Under the pieces are notes generated by a model, which saw only the letters and a list, made by a program, of their open reading frames with translations, was not told the DNA's origin and did not search any database. A stretch of DNA of 50,036 nt from Nitrospirota bacterium (GTDB taxonomy: Bacteria > Nitrospirota > Thermodesulfovibrionia > UBA6902): assembly GCA_003354025.1 (NCBI GenBank), contig PIVU01000006.1:1-50036 (forward strand). The letters are read 5' to 3'. Within the stretch, counting starts at the first letter, position 1, and each line of letters starts with the position of its first letter. This document shows, one piece after another, positions 27,713 to 36,909 of the stretch. The position numbers were made by a program, and so were the translations under genes.

Positions 27713-27775
27713 AAAAAGTACTAACATGAAATTTCATATGAGGTGATATAAATCACATTGTTTAGTACTTTTTTT
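27713..27775 (+). ncRNA. Candidate short self-terminating RNA or leader hairpin
   Basis: The arms aaaaagtactaa (27713-27724) and ttagtacttttt (27762-27773) pair perfectly and are followed by more T residues, so the structure resembles an intrinsic terminator. The enclosed part has a palindrome atgaaatttcat (27726-27737) and a stem gtgat/atcac (27743-27756), giving a possible three-way junction. The sigma54 start near 27717 would produce an RNA of about 60 bases ending here. It may be a small RNA, an attenuator for the downstream gene, or both. I do not recognise a known RNA family. Confidence 0.45.
27742..27757. promoter_or_regulatory. CRP/FNR-family-like binding site
   Basis: The sequence gGTGA-tataaa-TCACa (27742-27757) fits the TGTGA-N6-TCACA pattern of CRP-family regulators except for one outer base. 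It lies inside the hairpin element, so it may instead exist only as an RNA stem. Confidence 0.3.
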
Positions 27776-27912
27776 GATTACCATAAATATATGAGAATAC
27801 TGTCATACGTCAAATTTTCAACATCTGTACCTTATTTATATGAGATTATTAAGGATAAAGTTAATAAAAGCCTGTATTCTAAGGTTTATGTAATAGGTGC
27901 ATGGAGGTAAAT

Positions 27913-30207
27913 GTGAAGCTCGAAAGTAAATCAATAAGATCATTTCTAACCCTTTGTCTTGTCCTTGTATTAACAGGCATTGCAAATATTTCTAACGCAA
28001 GCGTAAATTCCGTATCAGTAACTGATAATTATCCAATATCCCATTCTGACTATTCTATGAATAATCACTGGACGACAGAGCGTAACCCTTGGAATTATGG
28101 TTATGACAGGATAATGATGTTTGAATCCTCGAGAACTGATCCTCCTTACACTTCAGGCAGAAGTCTTGTTTGGGGATTTATTAGTGAATTAAAAACAGCA
28201 GCAGCCGGTAGTGTTACAGACTATGAAAGTGCCGCTCAGCCCGTTTATTCTCATCAGACCAATTACAGCATACGAGCTGAATGGAGCATATTTAGCGGAG
28301 AGGAAAATATAATTTATGGTCTTAATAAAACCACAAAAATGGTAATAAAAATTAATGTTGATAAAAGCCTGAGTGACCCTGACAGAGAAGTTAATGTAAT
28401 TTCTTATGACCCGGGTGACGGATCTGATGTATCAAATGCATATACTATTGACTGGACATCAGAGAATGAGCTAATTGTTAATTTTGATGGAGACAACTGG
28501 ACCGGAGGAGGGTATTTAATTAATGTAGCCACTCCAAGCAGGACAAGCTACAATGGCTGGCCGGGCTATTGTACCCAGGATAATGAAAAATTCCTGGCGT
28601 ACAATCCAAGAGCCATTCATGATCACGTCAGTCTTGACAGAAAATTCCGCATACGTTACTCCGCCTCGTCCGCTGGATTTGACAATGGTGCATATATATT
28701 TGATTATCAAGACCCTGACTGCAATGGAGGGTCATATTATGTGTGTAGCTCTGAGGGTCCTGGTGGTTCAAACTGCCCTGATTATCCCGATCCAAATCCG
28801 AATTTAATTACACATGTTGCCTGGGGCTCAAACAACGACTGGTATGTTGGTGCAAATATGGGCGACCATTGGAATGGTCATTCCTCTACAGATTCTCCTC
28901 CATATATATCAAACTATGGTTTATACCAGGTTGTTTTTGACAGAAACACTCATCAATTTACTCAAACTGAACTGATAATATCTCAGAGTGCTGGTTTTAG
29001 AAAGACTTCATTTGGCGATGGTGATCATAATTACACCGGCGGAATTCCAAGCCCTACCCTTAGAAGAGATAATTCTCAGGTTCTCTATCTAAGTACCGGT
29101 GGTAAATATTCTCAGGAAGACTATGAGTATTGCAATCAATATCCAGGTGAGTCTGTTTGCAATTCTATATCTATCAACTCAAATCGTTCGGGGTATAGGG
29201 TTTTCTTGGCAGATGTGGCTTCATCCCCAGGCTCCGGAGACACTACTTCACCAACAACACCTACAGGCATAACCGCCACTGCATCATCAGCAAGCCAGAT
29301 AAATCTCACATGGCAAGCCTCCTCAGATAATGTTGGAGTTTCCGGCTATAAAATATATCGAGATAGTGCATATGTTACCTCTACTTCAGATCTCTCCTAT
29401 TCCAATTCCGGGTTATCACCATCTACATCATATTCTTATACTATTGTTGCATTTGATGCTGCACAGAACGAGTCCAGTACATCCTTAGCCGAATCTGTTA
29501 CAACCCAGTCTCAGGAAGCTACTTTTTCTATTCTAAAAACTTCTGTATCTCCGATAATAAACGGCAGTCTTACTGAATATGCATCTGCTAACACCACCAG
29601 CTTCTCACCTGCTTCAGGAGGTAACACTGTTACAGTAAAAGCCGTATGGGATTCCCAGGCTATTTATCTTGGCATTGAGGTAACTGATACAGAATTGAAT
29701 GCATCTATTACCTCAAGAGATGGAAGTATGTGGAGTGAAGATTCCGTAGAATGGTTTATAGATACTTATAATAATGGCGGTGGGTCAACTGATCCTAACT
29801 CCGCTTATATGCTCGCTGATGATTATCAAGGTATTATCAACATCTTGAACACCCAATTTGACTCCCAGGGAACAATATCAGGAACTCCTTCAAATGCATG
29901 GAACGGTGCATGGCAGTCAGCTGTGGATTACGATGGATCTAACAATGGGAATTCCGACACTGACAGCGGATATACTGTAGAAGTTAAAATCCCATGGACA
30001 TCTCTTGGATATTCCTCTGCCCCATCTGAAGATACAATTATTGGAATGAGTTTCGCCGTTAATGATAAAGACTCTTCTGGAGTTAGTAGTATAATGTGGC
30101 CTAATATTTCACTGTCAAATCAAAATGCTTCAAACTGGCAAAATGTTATAATTTCAGGCAGTTCAGTGCTGGCAGATAATATTGCTCCATTGCCGCCATT
30201 TTGGTAA
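27913..30207 (+). CDS. Secreted protein: novel domain + FN3 + CBM9-like domain
   Basis: This 764-residue protein is exported by a signal peptide ('FLTLCLVLVLTGIANISNA', cleavage near SNA/SV). I chose GTG 27913 because a perfect 'ggagg' Shine-Dalgarno (27903-27907) sits 5 bases before it. The in-frame ATG at 27901 would overlap that site. Residues about 44-436 form an unassigned domain shared with the next large gene. It is rich in W, Y and N and includes 'IDWTSENELIVNF', 'IPSPTLRRDNSQVLYLSTGG' and 'KYSQEDYEYC'. A fibronectin type III domain follows (about 442-535, 'INLTWQASSDNVGVSGYKIY'). After it comes a CBM9/DOMON-like beta-sandwich (about 537-755, 'WDSQAIYLGIEVTDTELN', 'EVKIPWTSLGY'). It ends in 'DNIAPLPPFW', which looks like the first residues of a further FN3. 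Probably a cell-surface glycan-binding protein. Confidence 0.85.
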   Translation: MKLESKSIRSFLTLCLVLVLTGIANISNASVNSVSVTDNYPISHSDYSMNNHWTTERNPWNYGYDRIMMFESSRTDPPYTSGRSLVWGFISELKTAAAGSVTDYESAAQPVYSHQTNYSIRAEWSIFSGEENIIYGLNKTTKMVIKINVDKSLSDPDREVNVISYDPGDGSDVSNAYTIDWTSENELIVNFDGDNWTGGGYLINVATPSRTSYNGWPGYCTQDNEKFLAYNPRAIHDHVSLDRKFRIRYSASSAGFDNGAYIFDYQDPDCNGGSYYVCSSEGPGGSNCPDYPDPNPNLITHVAWGSNNDWYVGANMGDHWNGHSSTDSPPYISNYGLYQVVFDRNTHQFTQTELIISQSAGFRKTSFGDGDHNYTGGIPSPTLRRDNSQVLYLSTGGKYSQEDYEYCNQYPGESVCNSISINSNRSGYRVFLADVASSPGSGDTTSPTTPTGITATASSASQINLTWQASSDNVGVSGYKIYRDSAYVTSTSDLSYSNSGLSPSTSYSYTIVAFDAAQNESSTSLAESVTTQSQEATFSILKTSVSPIINGSLTEYASANTTSFSPASGGNTVTVKAVWDSQAIYLGIEVTDTELNASITSRDGSMWSEDSVEWFIDTYNNGGGSTDPNSAYMLADDYQGIINILNTQFDSQGTISGTPSNAWNGAWQSAVDYDGSNNGNSDTDSGYTVEVKIPWTSLGYSSAPSEDTIIGMSFAVNDKDSSGVSSIMWPNISLSNQNASNWQNVIISGSSVLADNIAPLPPFW

Positions 30208-30238
30208 ACAGTCTGATCAGTTTAGTAAAATAAATATC

Positions 30239-30270
30239 AAAAAAGGTCTGGTAGTCCAGCCCTTTTTTTT
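30239..30270 (+). terminator. Intrinsic terminator after the 764-residue secreted protein gene
   Basis: The stem is aaaaaagg-t-ctgg / ccag-c-ccttttttt with a tagt loop. It has one internal mismatch and a run of eight T residues (30263-30270). The A-run on the 5' side makes it potentially bidirectional. It separates the two secreted-protein genes into different transcripts. Confidence 0.85.
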
Positions 30271-30401
30271 GTATACAATAGTTGAGATTCCACTGCTACT
30301 ACATCCTTCCCGATAGGGTCAACTTCATTTTAAATGCATTGAAATAGTTCTCATGAAAGTTTACATTTCCTCCAGCAGTAAAATAGCTTTAAAGTTATTT
30401 C

Positions 30402-30429
30402 TTTACACGTCGTAATGGTTATTTACAAT
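30402..30429 (+). promoter_or_regulatory. Possible sigma70 promoter
   Basis: TTTACA (30402-30407) and TACAAT (30424-30429) are each one base off consensus, with a 16-base spacer. It is one of few such pairs in this AT-rich stretch, but chance occurrence is possible. Confidence 0.3.
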
Positions 30430-30481
30430 CATAATGCAGTTTAGTCAGCAACTATCTTTATAATTCAACCCTATCCATCCA

Positions 30482-30496
30482 GGCATAGTTATTGCA
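30482..30496 (+). promoter_or_regulatory. Sigma54-like promoter upstream of the 1703-residue protein
   Basis: GGCAT (30482-30486) and TTGCA (30492-30496) place GG and GC 10 bases apart as RpoN requires. The -12 half is perfect and the -24 half is weaker (aGGCAt). The predicted start is near 30507. It matters mainly because the neighbouring gene encoding the same domain has a better copy. Confidence 0.4.
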
Positions 30497-30632
30497 ATAT
30501 AGTTGCAATATATTAATATAATTACATTACAACCACTACTATCGTCAATATTAACTAATAAACATCAATATAACGCTTAACTTTACTAATGATAAGACAA
30601 CATCTCTATATTTATTCATTTGTTATAAAGCA

Positions 30633-33600
30633 GTGAGCCTGCTCGGACAATTTCATATCGTGAAATCAAACACAATAAAATCACTTTCAACTTTTACTAC
30701 AATATCTATACTTCTCATCTTAGCCTATCTGCTAATAACTACGTTTGCATTCAGTCAAACCTGCACAGACTCCGATGGAGACTTCTACTACAATATCGCA
30801 AGTGAAGGATGCGAACCCATTGACTGCGATGACAATGATGCAAATGTTTATCCAGGCGCTAAGCCGTTCAGGATTACCAGAGTTCCCTCAGAAAATTTTT
30901 ATTTCTCAACTTTCCAGGAAGCTTATGATGCAGCGTTGGATGGTGATATTATTCAAAGCAGAAACTCAACATCAGCAGAAGATATTACTATTCATAGCAA
31001 CAAATCAGTATCAATTGAAGGTGGCTATAACTGCAGTTATACCATCATATCCGACACTACAACAATAAATGGGAATCTTACTATCAGTAACGGCACTTTT
31101 ACCGTTGTTACTGGTACAGTCCAAATTAATCAGCATGACATTATACCTCGAGTAGTTACATCAATTACCCGTCTATCTCATCCGGCATTCAACATAGATA
31201 ATATCTACGGCCAGGGTGGATTTAATTCGTGGAACTCCAATCTTAAGAGAATACTGATGTATGAATCCGTAGGATATTGTGATCCCATTGCAGGATGTGG
31301 CAGAGGTATTGTAACAGGCAATATTAATGAGCTGAAATCTGCAGCTGCTATAGGTACTCTACAGGATTACCTGAATGCATCTACCGATATACCTGACAGT
31401 ATATGGGAAAATCCAAAAGCGATTGAGTGGAGCCCTTTTTCGGTTGAAAATGAATACATATATGGCCTCAGAGCTTCAGACAAAATGCTTGTTAAATACA
31501 ATACTGATACAGGCGACCAAATACCGTTAATCAGCTATAGTCATCCTGATTTAACTGCCACACCATCTCTCCTTGGCTGGACTTCAGACAACAAGTTAAT
31601 CGTTAATTTCAATCAGTCAGAATGGGATTCTGGGCTATATGAAGTTGATATTGATTTTCCGGACCACGTTAACCCTAGCACAACACATTATAGCAGTCGC
31701 CCTAATCTTTGCTCCGAAAGATTTTCAAGATATCCCTCTGCCCGCTCAATTCATGAAGGTAAGAGTCCTGACAGTAAATATTATGCTCATTATAATGCAT
31801 CATCAGCTGAATCAGGTGTAGAAACTAATGATTACTCTGACCCTCTTAATTGTGGTTTATTTTACAATGATGCCCTAAATGGCAGTGTGACTGATGATTA
31901 TCTTTCACATATTGATTGGCAACACTCAAATGACTGGTTTGTCGGAGGCAAGGTATTGTGCCAGCAAACTTATCCTTATTTATTTAATTACGCAATATCA
32001 CAGGTGTTTTTCAATCGAGGAACTAATGCTTTTTCACATAACAAATTAATATCAAAACTTGGGGCGGGATACTGGAAAGGCTCTGACTGTCAGGACAGCC
32101 AATTCGAAGATTATAATTATTTGGCACTGCCGAGCCCTACCCTTAGTAAAGACGGAAAACAGTTAATGTTTATTTCAACAGACGGCAAATACTCAACAGA
32201 AGATTATAATTGCTGTATAAAAGGGTGTCCTGATACAACTATCCCGCAGTCAGTCTGCGACGCTATTGTCGGAAACACTGGAACCCGAGGAATATTTATT
32301 GCTGACATATCATTTTCACAATGCAACAATGGACTGGATGACGACAAAGACGGCAGCATAGACATGGTTGATCAAGATTGCGACGACATTTACGATAACA
32401 GTGAATCAGTTGTTAGCCCTCCTGACAACATGTTTCCTGAGCTAGAAATTTATACACCTGACGGTATTCGTAGTAATATCGCTGTAGATTCATCATTTGA
32501 CATTACATACAATTTAACTGACGTTGACAATGAAGTAACAAGTCAATTTTACTATGATGTAGACAATGCCGGATATGACGGCATTCCTATTAACGGTTGT
32601 GAACAAATGACTGAAGGCAATGGGCAAACCTGTACATGGAACACTGCCGGTTTACCATCAGGCATATATTATGTTTATGGGACAGTAAACGACAGCGTAA
32701 ACCAAACAGTTAATGTCTATAGCCACGGACCACTCAGAATAACCAATGGAGACACGCTGTTCGATATAAACCATACATCAATAGCCTCTGCTAACCCCAC
32801 TACAGTTGAGACCGGCATTGTTATGCAAAGATTCGAGATATTTAGTGACAATGCAGACGATGGACAGGTTGAGCTAATCTCTCTTGACATATTTGATAAC
32901 GGAACTACTTCAACTATTCTTAATGCAAAAATATATATATCAACACTCAGTTCAACAACACTGCCACAAGACGCTGTGCTTATTGGGAACACAGGACTAT
33001 GGGACGGGACACTCAAGACAGTAACATTTAGTGGGGGAACAACAGGTGATCGTACTGTTAGCAACGGAACCTCTAAATATATATATATTGTATACGATCT
33101 TGCAATGGGAGAGCAGGGATCGTCAATCCAGTCCAGTGTAAGAACCTTAAACGTAGCCGGGAATGATATTGCTCCCTTTTATTTGGGACATTCAAATTCA
33201 TTAACCATTCAGTCATGTTTACCAACAGGGTCTGTTTCAATATTACCCGGGCAAACCCTCTCTGGTCAATCAATAGATCTAACATCATTTATGACTAAGG
33301 ACAATACAATTAATATATATTATGAAGTGCGGGCATTTCATTCCTGTGAAGTTGATCAAAATGGAACGTATATCGATGCCGAAAATTATACCGGGACAAT
33401 AAGCCAGGGAACAAGTACATTCATTGATGAAAATAACCAACCCGGATATCTTGGAGCCGGCTACCTCAAAAGTATCGGGGAAGGTTTTCAGGGAGCATGC
33501 CCCCCTGTCAGTGAGGGCAAGGAATATCGAATCAACTTTACAGCCCCAGGGCAGTACAATGTTTGGATAAGAAGCTTTGCTTTGGACAATTCATCAAACT

Positions 33601-35744
33601 CAATGTTCTTAGGCATTGACGGCAACTGTGTCGGTTCAATAAGAAATGACGTCTATAATCAGTGGGCATGGACTAATGATATTCAAAATGGCTCTACTGT
33701 TATTAACGTAGCATCAGCTGGTACACATAGCCTTAACATATGGGTCCGTGAACCCGACCATCTCATAGATGGTATTTACCTTACCCAGGGAACTGAAACA
33801 CCCACTGACCTTACCCTTGAGACAATTATTAATCCAGGTGACTGCAGCACACCAATATTTGTGGGCGATGAAACTGCAGCACAAAGTGTAGACACATCAG
33901 AATGGCTTCAAGGCGATAAAGACCTTACAGTTACAGCAGATGATGCTACATGCCTCAGCGCCCTGCCCTCTGGAAATGATTCATTTACCTTTAGTTTTGA
34001 AAGTGATTGCACTGACAACATAGACAATGACAATGATGGCTATTCTGACTGTGCAGATGAAGACTGTAACGGAATTTCCAAGTGCGAGTATGGGACTGAA
34101 ATCTCCTGTTTCGACAATAATGATAATGATGCAGACACCTTCACTGACTGCCAAGACCCTGATTGCAACTTAGTTACAAATGGTACTTGTAGCACTGGCC
34201 AGTCTGGTATTTGCGCTCCCGGCACCATTACCTGTTCAGGAGGGCTGGAAGTGTGTATCCAAGACAACCAGTCACAAACAGAAGGACCTATCACAGATCC
34301 GACCTGTATTGATGTTATAGATAATGACTGTGACGGACTGACAGATACTGACGAAGAGTGTCTATGTGAGATACCCCTTGATAATTTTACAGATGGCCTA
34401 ATTGACACAACTCTCTGGGAAAACACAACTTCAGGCAACACAACTGGCACAGGCGCTAATACGTTTTTTCTAGAACAGAACAATCGCATGGAAGCCCAGG
34501 CATCAAGACACCTTGCTTCATCTTCAGCTCCAGTAATTAATGTGCTTCAAACGACTAGTGTTTCACAGGGGGACTTCTTCGTTGAAAATATTGTAGTACA
34601 GGCACAGGTTTACTGGTATGCCGATACACTGACAGCAGGCTCCCCCCCTGATTCGATCACACGAGTATCCATAATTGATGGCTTTAACGAAGTCATACTA
34701 TGGACAGCCCCCCAGGAATCATGGACGTCAGGAACAGATAATGGATTAAGAACAGACGCAAACCAGAGAGATAATTTAATGCAGTTCGAATTTGATGCAA
34801 CAAATCAAACTGTGTCATTTATGGAGGATGGAAATTTCATCGGGGTATTTGATATTAGCGTCTTAAGCGCATGGCAAATCAAATGGTATACTGAAGGGCA
34901 TAACTATCAAAACTCCCATACCGCGACAGGGCAAGTATTTATAAGTTTATTTCAAAAAGTCACTGTGACAGGAAGCACATCAATACTAACCGGTCAAGCA
35001 CTAACAGGCAATCCAATTGATTTGACATCTATTACAAACTCAAGCTATACAACAAACCTCTGGTATACAGTAACTGAGGAAAACCTTTGTGATGTTGATC
35101 CAACCGGTACATATGTCGAGGCCGAGCACTTTTCGGGTACTATAAACCCAGGGTCCGGTACTCTTTCTCATGAAGCATTTCCATCGGGATTTCTTGGAAG
35201 CGGTTTATTGAAAAGTAATGGGGGAACAGGCACATACTGCCCTCCTGTTGATGAAGGCAAGGAGTACGAAATGAATTTCATTGAAACAGGCACCTATAAA
35301 GTTTGGCTTAGGGCTTATGCATCAGACTTCTCTTCAGACTCCGTATTTATCGGTCTGGACGGAAATTGCGTAGGCGCTCTTAATGGAAGCGAAATATATA
35401 ATCAATGGACATGGACAAGTAATATAAAAAATGGAACCAACACCGTAACAGTTACTACCGGGGGACTGCACACAATCAATATATGGACCCGGGAAGCCAA
35501 TCATTTAGTAGACGGTATATATATCACTACAGATGAAGTAACACCAACTGATAGCACCCATGGAATAGAAATTAATCCCAACAATTGCATCAATGAATTA
35601 TTTAGCGGGAATAATACATCAGCGCAAAATGTAGATACAACATTATGGGTAAGCAGTGAAAAAGAGCTTGAAATAAGTGGAGATGACGACACATGCAGCA
35701 TACCCTTAACACCTGCTCACGATACATTTAACTATGTAAAATAA
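30633..35744 (+). CDS. Giant secreted multidomain protein with novel domain and duplicated carbohydrate-binding modules
   Basis: This protein has up to 1703 residues. The start GTG 30633 has no Shine-Dalgarno, and GTG 30660 (residue 10) is equally possible. A signal peptide ('[19 protein letters not shown]') is followed by a MopE-like acidic metal-binding motif ('[16 protein letters not shown]', 61-76) and a short beta-helix-like stretch. The unassigned domain shared with the upstream gene spans about 183-560. Next come another acidic repeat ('[20 protein letters not shown]'), an Ig-like domain and a beta-rich domain. Then follow a first module (863-1112), an acidic Asp/Asn-rich section (about 1125-1245), a lectin-like beta domain (about 1250-1445) and a second copy of the module (1447-1703). 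Each module has 'TY+.AE.(F/Y)(S/T)GTI' and 'W.R..(D/N)H(L)(I/V)DGIY', typical of CBM6/CBM35-like domains. It is probably anchored to or retained by a surface glycan. Confidence 0.85.
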   Translation: MSLLGQFHIVKSNTIKSLSTFTTISILLILAYLLITTFAFSQTCTDSDGDFYYNIASEGCEPIDCDDNDANVYPGAKPFRITRVPSENFYFSTFQEAYDAALDGDIIQSRNSTSAEDITIHSNKSVSIEGGYNCSYTIISDTTTINGNLTISNGTFTVVTGTVQINQHDIIPRVVTSITRLSHPAFNIDNIYGQGGFNSWNSNLKRILMYESVGYCDPIAGCGRGIVTGNINELKSAAAIGTLQDYLNASTDIPDSIWENPKAIEWSPFSVENEYIYGLRASDKMLVKYNTDTGDQIPLISYSHPDLTATPSLLGWTSDNKLIVNFNQSEWDSGLYEVDIDFPDHVNPSTTHYSSRPNLCSERFSRYPSARSIHEGKSPDSKYYAHYNASSAESGVETNDYSDPLNCGLFYNDALNGSVTDDYLSHIDWQHSNDWFVGGKVLCQQTYPYLFNYAISQVFFNRGTNAFSHNKLISKLGAGYWKGSDCQDSQFEDYNYLALPSPTLSKDGKQLMFISTDGKYSTEDYNCCIKGCPDTTIPQSVCDAIVGNTGTRGIFIADISFSQCNNGLDDDKDGSIDMVDQDCDDIYDNSESVVSPPDNMFPELEIYTPDGIRSNIAVDSSFDITYNLTDVDNEVTSQFYYDVDNAGYDGIPINGCEQMTEGNGQTCTWNTAGLPSGIYYVYGTVNDSVNQTVNVYSHGPLRITNGDTLFDINHTSIASANPTTVETGIVMQRFEIFSDNADDGQVELISLDIFDNGTTSTILNAKIYISTLSSTTLPQDAVLIGNTGLWDGTLKTVTFSGGTTGDRTVSNGTSKYIYIVYDLAMGEQGSSIQSSVRTLNVAGNDIAPFYLGHSNSLTIQSCLPTGSVSILPGQTLSGQSIDLTSFMTKDNTINIYYEVRAFHSCEVDQNGTYIDAENYTGTISQGTSTFIDENNQPGYLGAGYLKSIGEGFQGACPPVSEGKEYRINFTAPGQYNVWIRSFALDNSSNSMFLGIDGNCVGSIRNDVYNQWAWTNDIQNGSTVINVASAGTHSLNIWVREPDHLIDGIYLTQGTETPTDLTLETIINPGDCSTPIFVGDETAAQSVDTSEWLQGDKDLTVTADDATCLSALPSGNDSFTFSFESDCTDNIDNDNDGYSDCADEDCNGISKCEYGTEISCFDNNDNDADTFTDCQDPDCNLVTNGTCSTGQSGICAPGTITCSGGLEVCIQDNQSQTEGPITDPTCIDVIDNDCDGLTDTDEECLCEIPLDNFTDGLIDTTLWENTTSGNTTGTGANTFFLEQNNRMEAQASRHLASSSAPVINVLQTTSVSQGDFFVENIVVQAQVYWYADTLTAGSPPDSITRVSIIDGFNEVILWTAPQESWTSGTDNGLRTDANQRDNLMQFEFDATNQTVSFMEDGNFIGVFDISVLSAWQIKWYTEGHNYQNSHTATGQVFISLFQKVTVTGSTSILTGQALTGNPIDLTSITNSSYTTNLWYTVTEENLCDVDPTGTYVEAEHFSGTINPGSGTLSHEAFPSGFLGSGLLKSNGGTGTYCPPVDEGKEYEMNFIETGTYKVWLRAYASDFSSDSVFIGLDGNCVGALNGSEIYNQWTWTSNIKNGTNTVTVTTGGLHTINIWTREANHLVDGIYITTDEVTPTDSTHGIEINPNNCINELFSGNNTSAQNVDTTLWVSSEKELEISGDDDTCSIPLTPAHDTFNYVK
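33219..33965 (+). repeat. Module copy A in the giant secreted protein
   Basis: Codes for residues 863 to about 1112. Landmarks: '[17 protein letters not shown]', '[13 protein letters not shown]', '[14 protein letters not shown]', '[11 protein letters not shown]', 'YNQWAWT', '[20 protein letters not shown]' and a closing 'DDATC'. Confidence 0.8.
34971..35741 (+). repeat. Module copy B in the giant secreted protein
   Basis: Codes for residues 1447-1703 and matches copy A in order: '[17 protein letters not shown]', '[13 protein letters not shown]', '[14 protein letters not shown]', '[11 protein letters not shown]', 'YNQWTWT', '[20 protein letters not shown]' and 'DDDTC'. The protein ends about 16 residues after this copy, with no anchor. 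Confidence 0.8.
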
Positions 35745-35785
35745 TAATTAAATAACGACTTACCCTGCATTAATTCATTGTCCTC

Positions 35786-35801
35786 ACATTATGCATAATG
35801 T
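35786..35801. promoter_or_regulatory. Perfect 16-bp palindrome
   Basis: acattatgcataatgt is its own reverse complement. It lies 42 bases after the giant protein stop and 51 before the next GTG. It may be an operator for a dimeric regulator. As RNA it would form only a tight hairpin. Confidence 0.4.
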
Positions 35802-35851
35802 ATCATATAAATAATCAAAAGTATCAACAGGATTGGTAAGAGAGGACACCA

Positions 35852-36625
35852 GTGTTTCTATTCAAAAAAATAACAGCTCAATTCTTCAGCCCAATATCCC
35901 TGACCCTTGAACTGATCATTTTGGGGCTTCTTTTACTGTCTTTCACATCAAGGCAGAAGGCCGGCAAATCATTAATTGCAGTAGGAGTACTGATTTTTGT
36001 TATATGCAGCTATACTCCTTCAGTTGATATTCTAATCAGCCCTTTAAAAAATAAATATCCGCCTTATACTCAAGTTAGTTCATCAACTATCCATCAAATA
36101 CCCGAAACTATCGTAGTTCTTGGTGGAGGGTATAATCCTGAGACGTCGTTGCCGCTTTTAGCCCGCATTGGTCATGATTCATTAATTAGGTTAGTAGAAG
36201 GTATTCGTATTTACAATATGTCTGCTAAGGGGAAGTTGCTCCTGTCCGGAGGGGGCAAAGAGGGTGTAATTTCGAGCGCCGAAGGAATGGCCGAACTTGC
36301 GGTGCAGCTTGGAGTACATGAAAAAGATATAGTCATAGAATCAAAATCCAGGGACACGAAAGACCAGGCACAAATCATACACTCCATGCTGGGAGACGTT
36401 CAATTCATTCTTGTAACTTCATCATCTCATATGCCGCGCTCATTGGAATTATTTGCAAAACTGGGTATGAAGCCAATTCCAGCGCCTACCAGATCGATAG
36501 AGCAAAAACTTTTGTATCGTACTCCAAATCCATTTTTCCCATCATCCGTCAACCTGCAAAAAGCAGAATTGGCCTTTCATGAATACCTGGGCATTATATG
36601 GGCAAAATTGAGAAGTCAGATATGA
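35852..36625 (+). CDS. DUF218 family envelope protein (ElyC/SanA/YdcF-like)
   Basis: A 257-residue protein starting at GTG 35852, with 'gagg' at 35842-35845 six bases upstream. Two N-terminal hydrophobic segments ('LTLELIILGLLLLSF' and 'SLIAVGVLIFVICSY') are followed by a periplasmic or cytoplasmic DUF218 domain: 'PETIVVLGGGYNPE', 'RLVEGIRIYN', 'KLLLSGGGKEG', 'IESKSRDTKDQAQII' and 'FILVTSSSHMPRSLELF'. The SxxT-type pattern and 'SSHMPRS' are conserved in E. coli ElyC, which influences peptidoglycan and undecaprenyl-phosphate use. The family's chemistry is not settled. It fits with a locus that consumes undecaprenyl carrier lipid. Confidence 0.85.
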   Translation: MFLFKKITAQFFSPISLTLELIILGLLLLSFTSRQKAGKSLIAVGVLIFVICSYTPSVDILISPLKNKYPPYTQVSSSTIHQIPETIVVLGGGYNPETSLPLLARIGHDSLIRLVEGIRIYNMSAKGKLLLSGGGKEGVISSAEGMAELAVQLGVHEKDIVIESKSRDTKDQAQIIHSMLGDVQFILVTSSSHMPRSLELFAKLGMKPIPAPTRSIEQKLLYRTPNPFFPSSVNLQKAELAFHEYLGIIWAKLRSQI

Positions 36626-36720
36626 TCCTGCTGTGAATTTGAGCCATAAACTGCAACTTGCTTTTGGGATTATTATTTATATTTTCACTTTATACGCAAT
36701 GACGATTCATCATTTTCCCT

Positions 36721-36749
36721 TTGACAATCATGCGTTATCGTGATAATAT
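36721..36749 (+). promoter_or_regulatory. Strong sigma70 promoter
   Basis: TTGACA (36721-36726), a 17-base spacer and TAATAT (36744-36749): a perfect -35 and a one-mismatch -10. It is the best sigma70 match I see in the window. The predicted start is near 36756, about 150 bases before the SGNH gene. The rest of the 284-base gap holds no other feature I can support. Confidence 0.7.
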
Positions 36750-36909
36750 TTGAATACATTTACATTTAATGATAGGGGATATAAGTTATTATATTGTCTA
36801 GATATTAAGTAGTTTTTTCTGTGCAATATTCCCGTTGATATTATTTCCCCTCTTATCTTATAAAATCTGTCAGGTACAAGACTAGACCCTGTTAACAATT
36901 AGTTTCTAT

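Larger units (their letters stand above)
27464..27900. other. 437-base non-coding control region
   Basis: No credible gene lies here. The region contains, in order, a sigma70-like promoter with an operator dyad (27629-27657), a sigma54-like promoter (27690-27706), a hairpin ending in seven T residues (27713-27775), a CRP-type half-site pair inside that hairpin (27743-27756) and a long AT-rich leader. It serves the secreted protein gene at 27913. Confidence 0.6.
30208..30632. other. 425-base intergenic region with terminator and promoter-like elements
   Basis: No gene is visible. The region has a strong terminator for the upstream gene (30239-30270), a possible sigma70 promoter (30402-30429), a sigma54-like element (30482-30496) and two direct copies of ttgcaatata (30492-30501 and 30503-30512). 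The last 110 bases are very AT-rich with no structure that I can support. Confidence 0.55.

Noticed and set aside
30492-30512. Two direct copies of ttgcaatata as a possible CRISPR or regulator array
   Set aside because: Only two copies, 11 bases apart, with no spacers. Possibly part of a promoter region but not an array.
34040-34489. 149-codon minus-strand frame inside the giant secreted protein
   Set aside because: It is the mirror of the acidic Asp/Asn-rich repeat and has low-complexity serine and valine composition.
27913-35744. PEP-CTERM or other sorting tail on the two secreted proteins
   Set aside because: The C termini ('LPPFW' and 'TFNYVK') have no PEP/VPEP motif, no hydrophobic helix and no basic tail.
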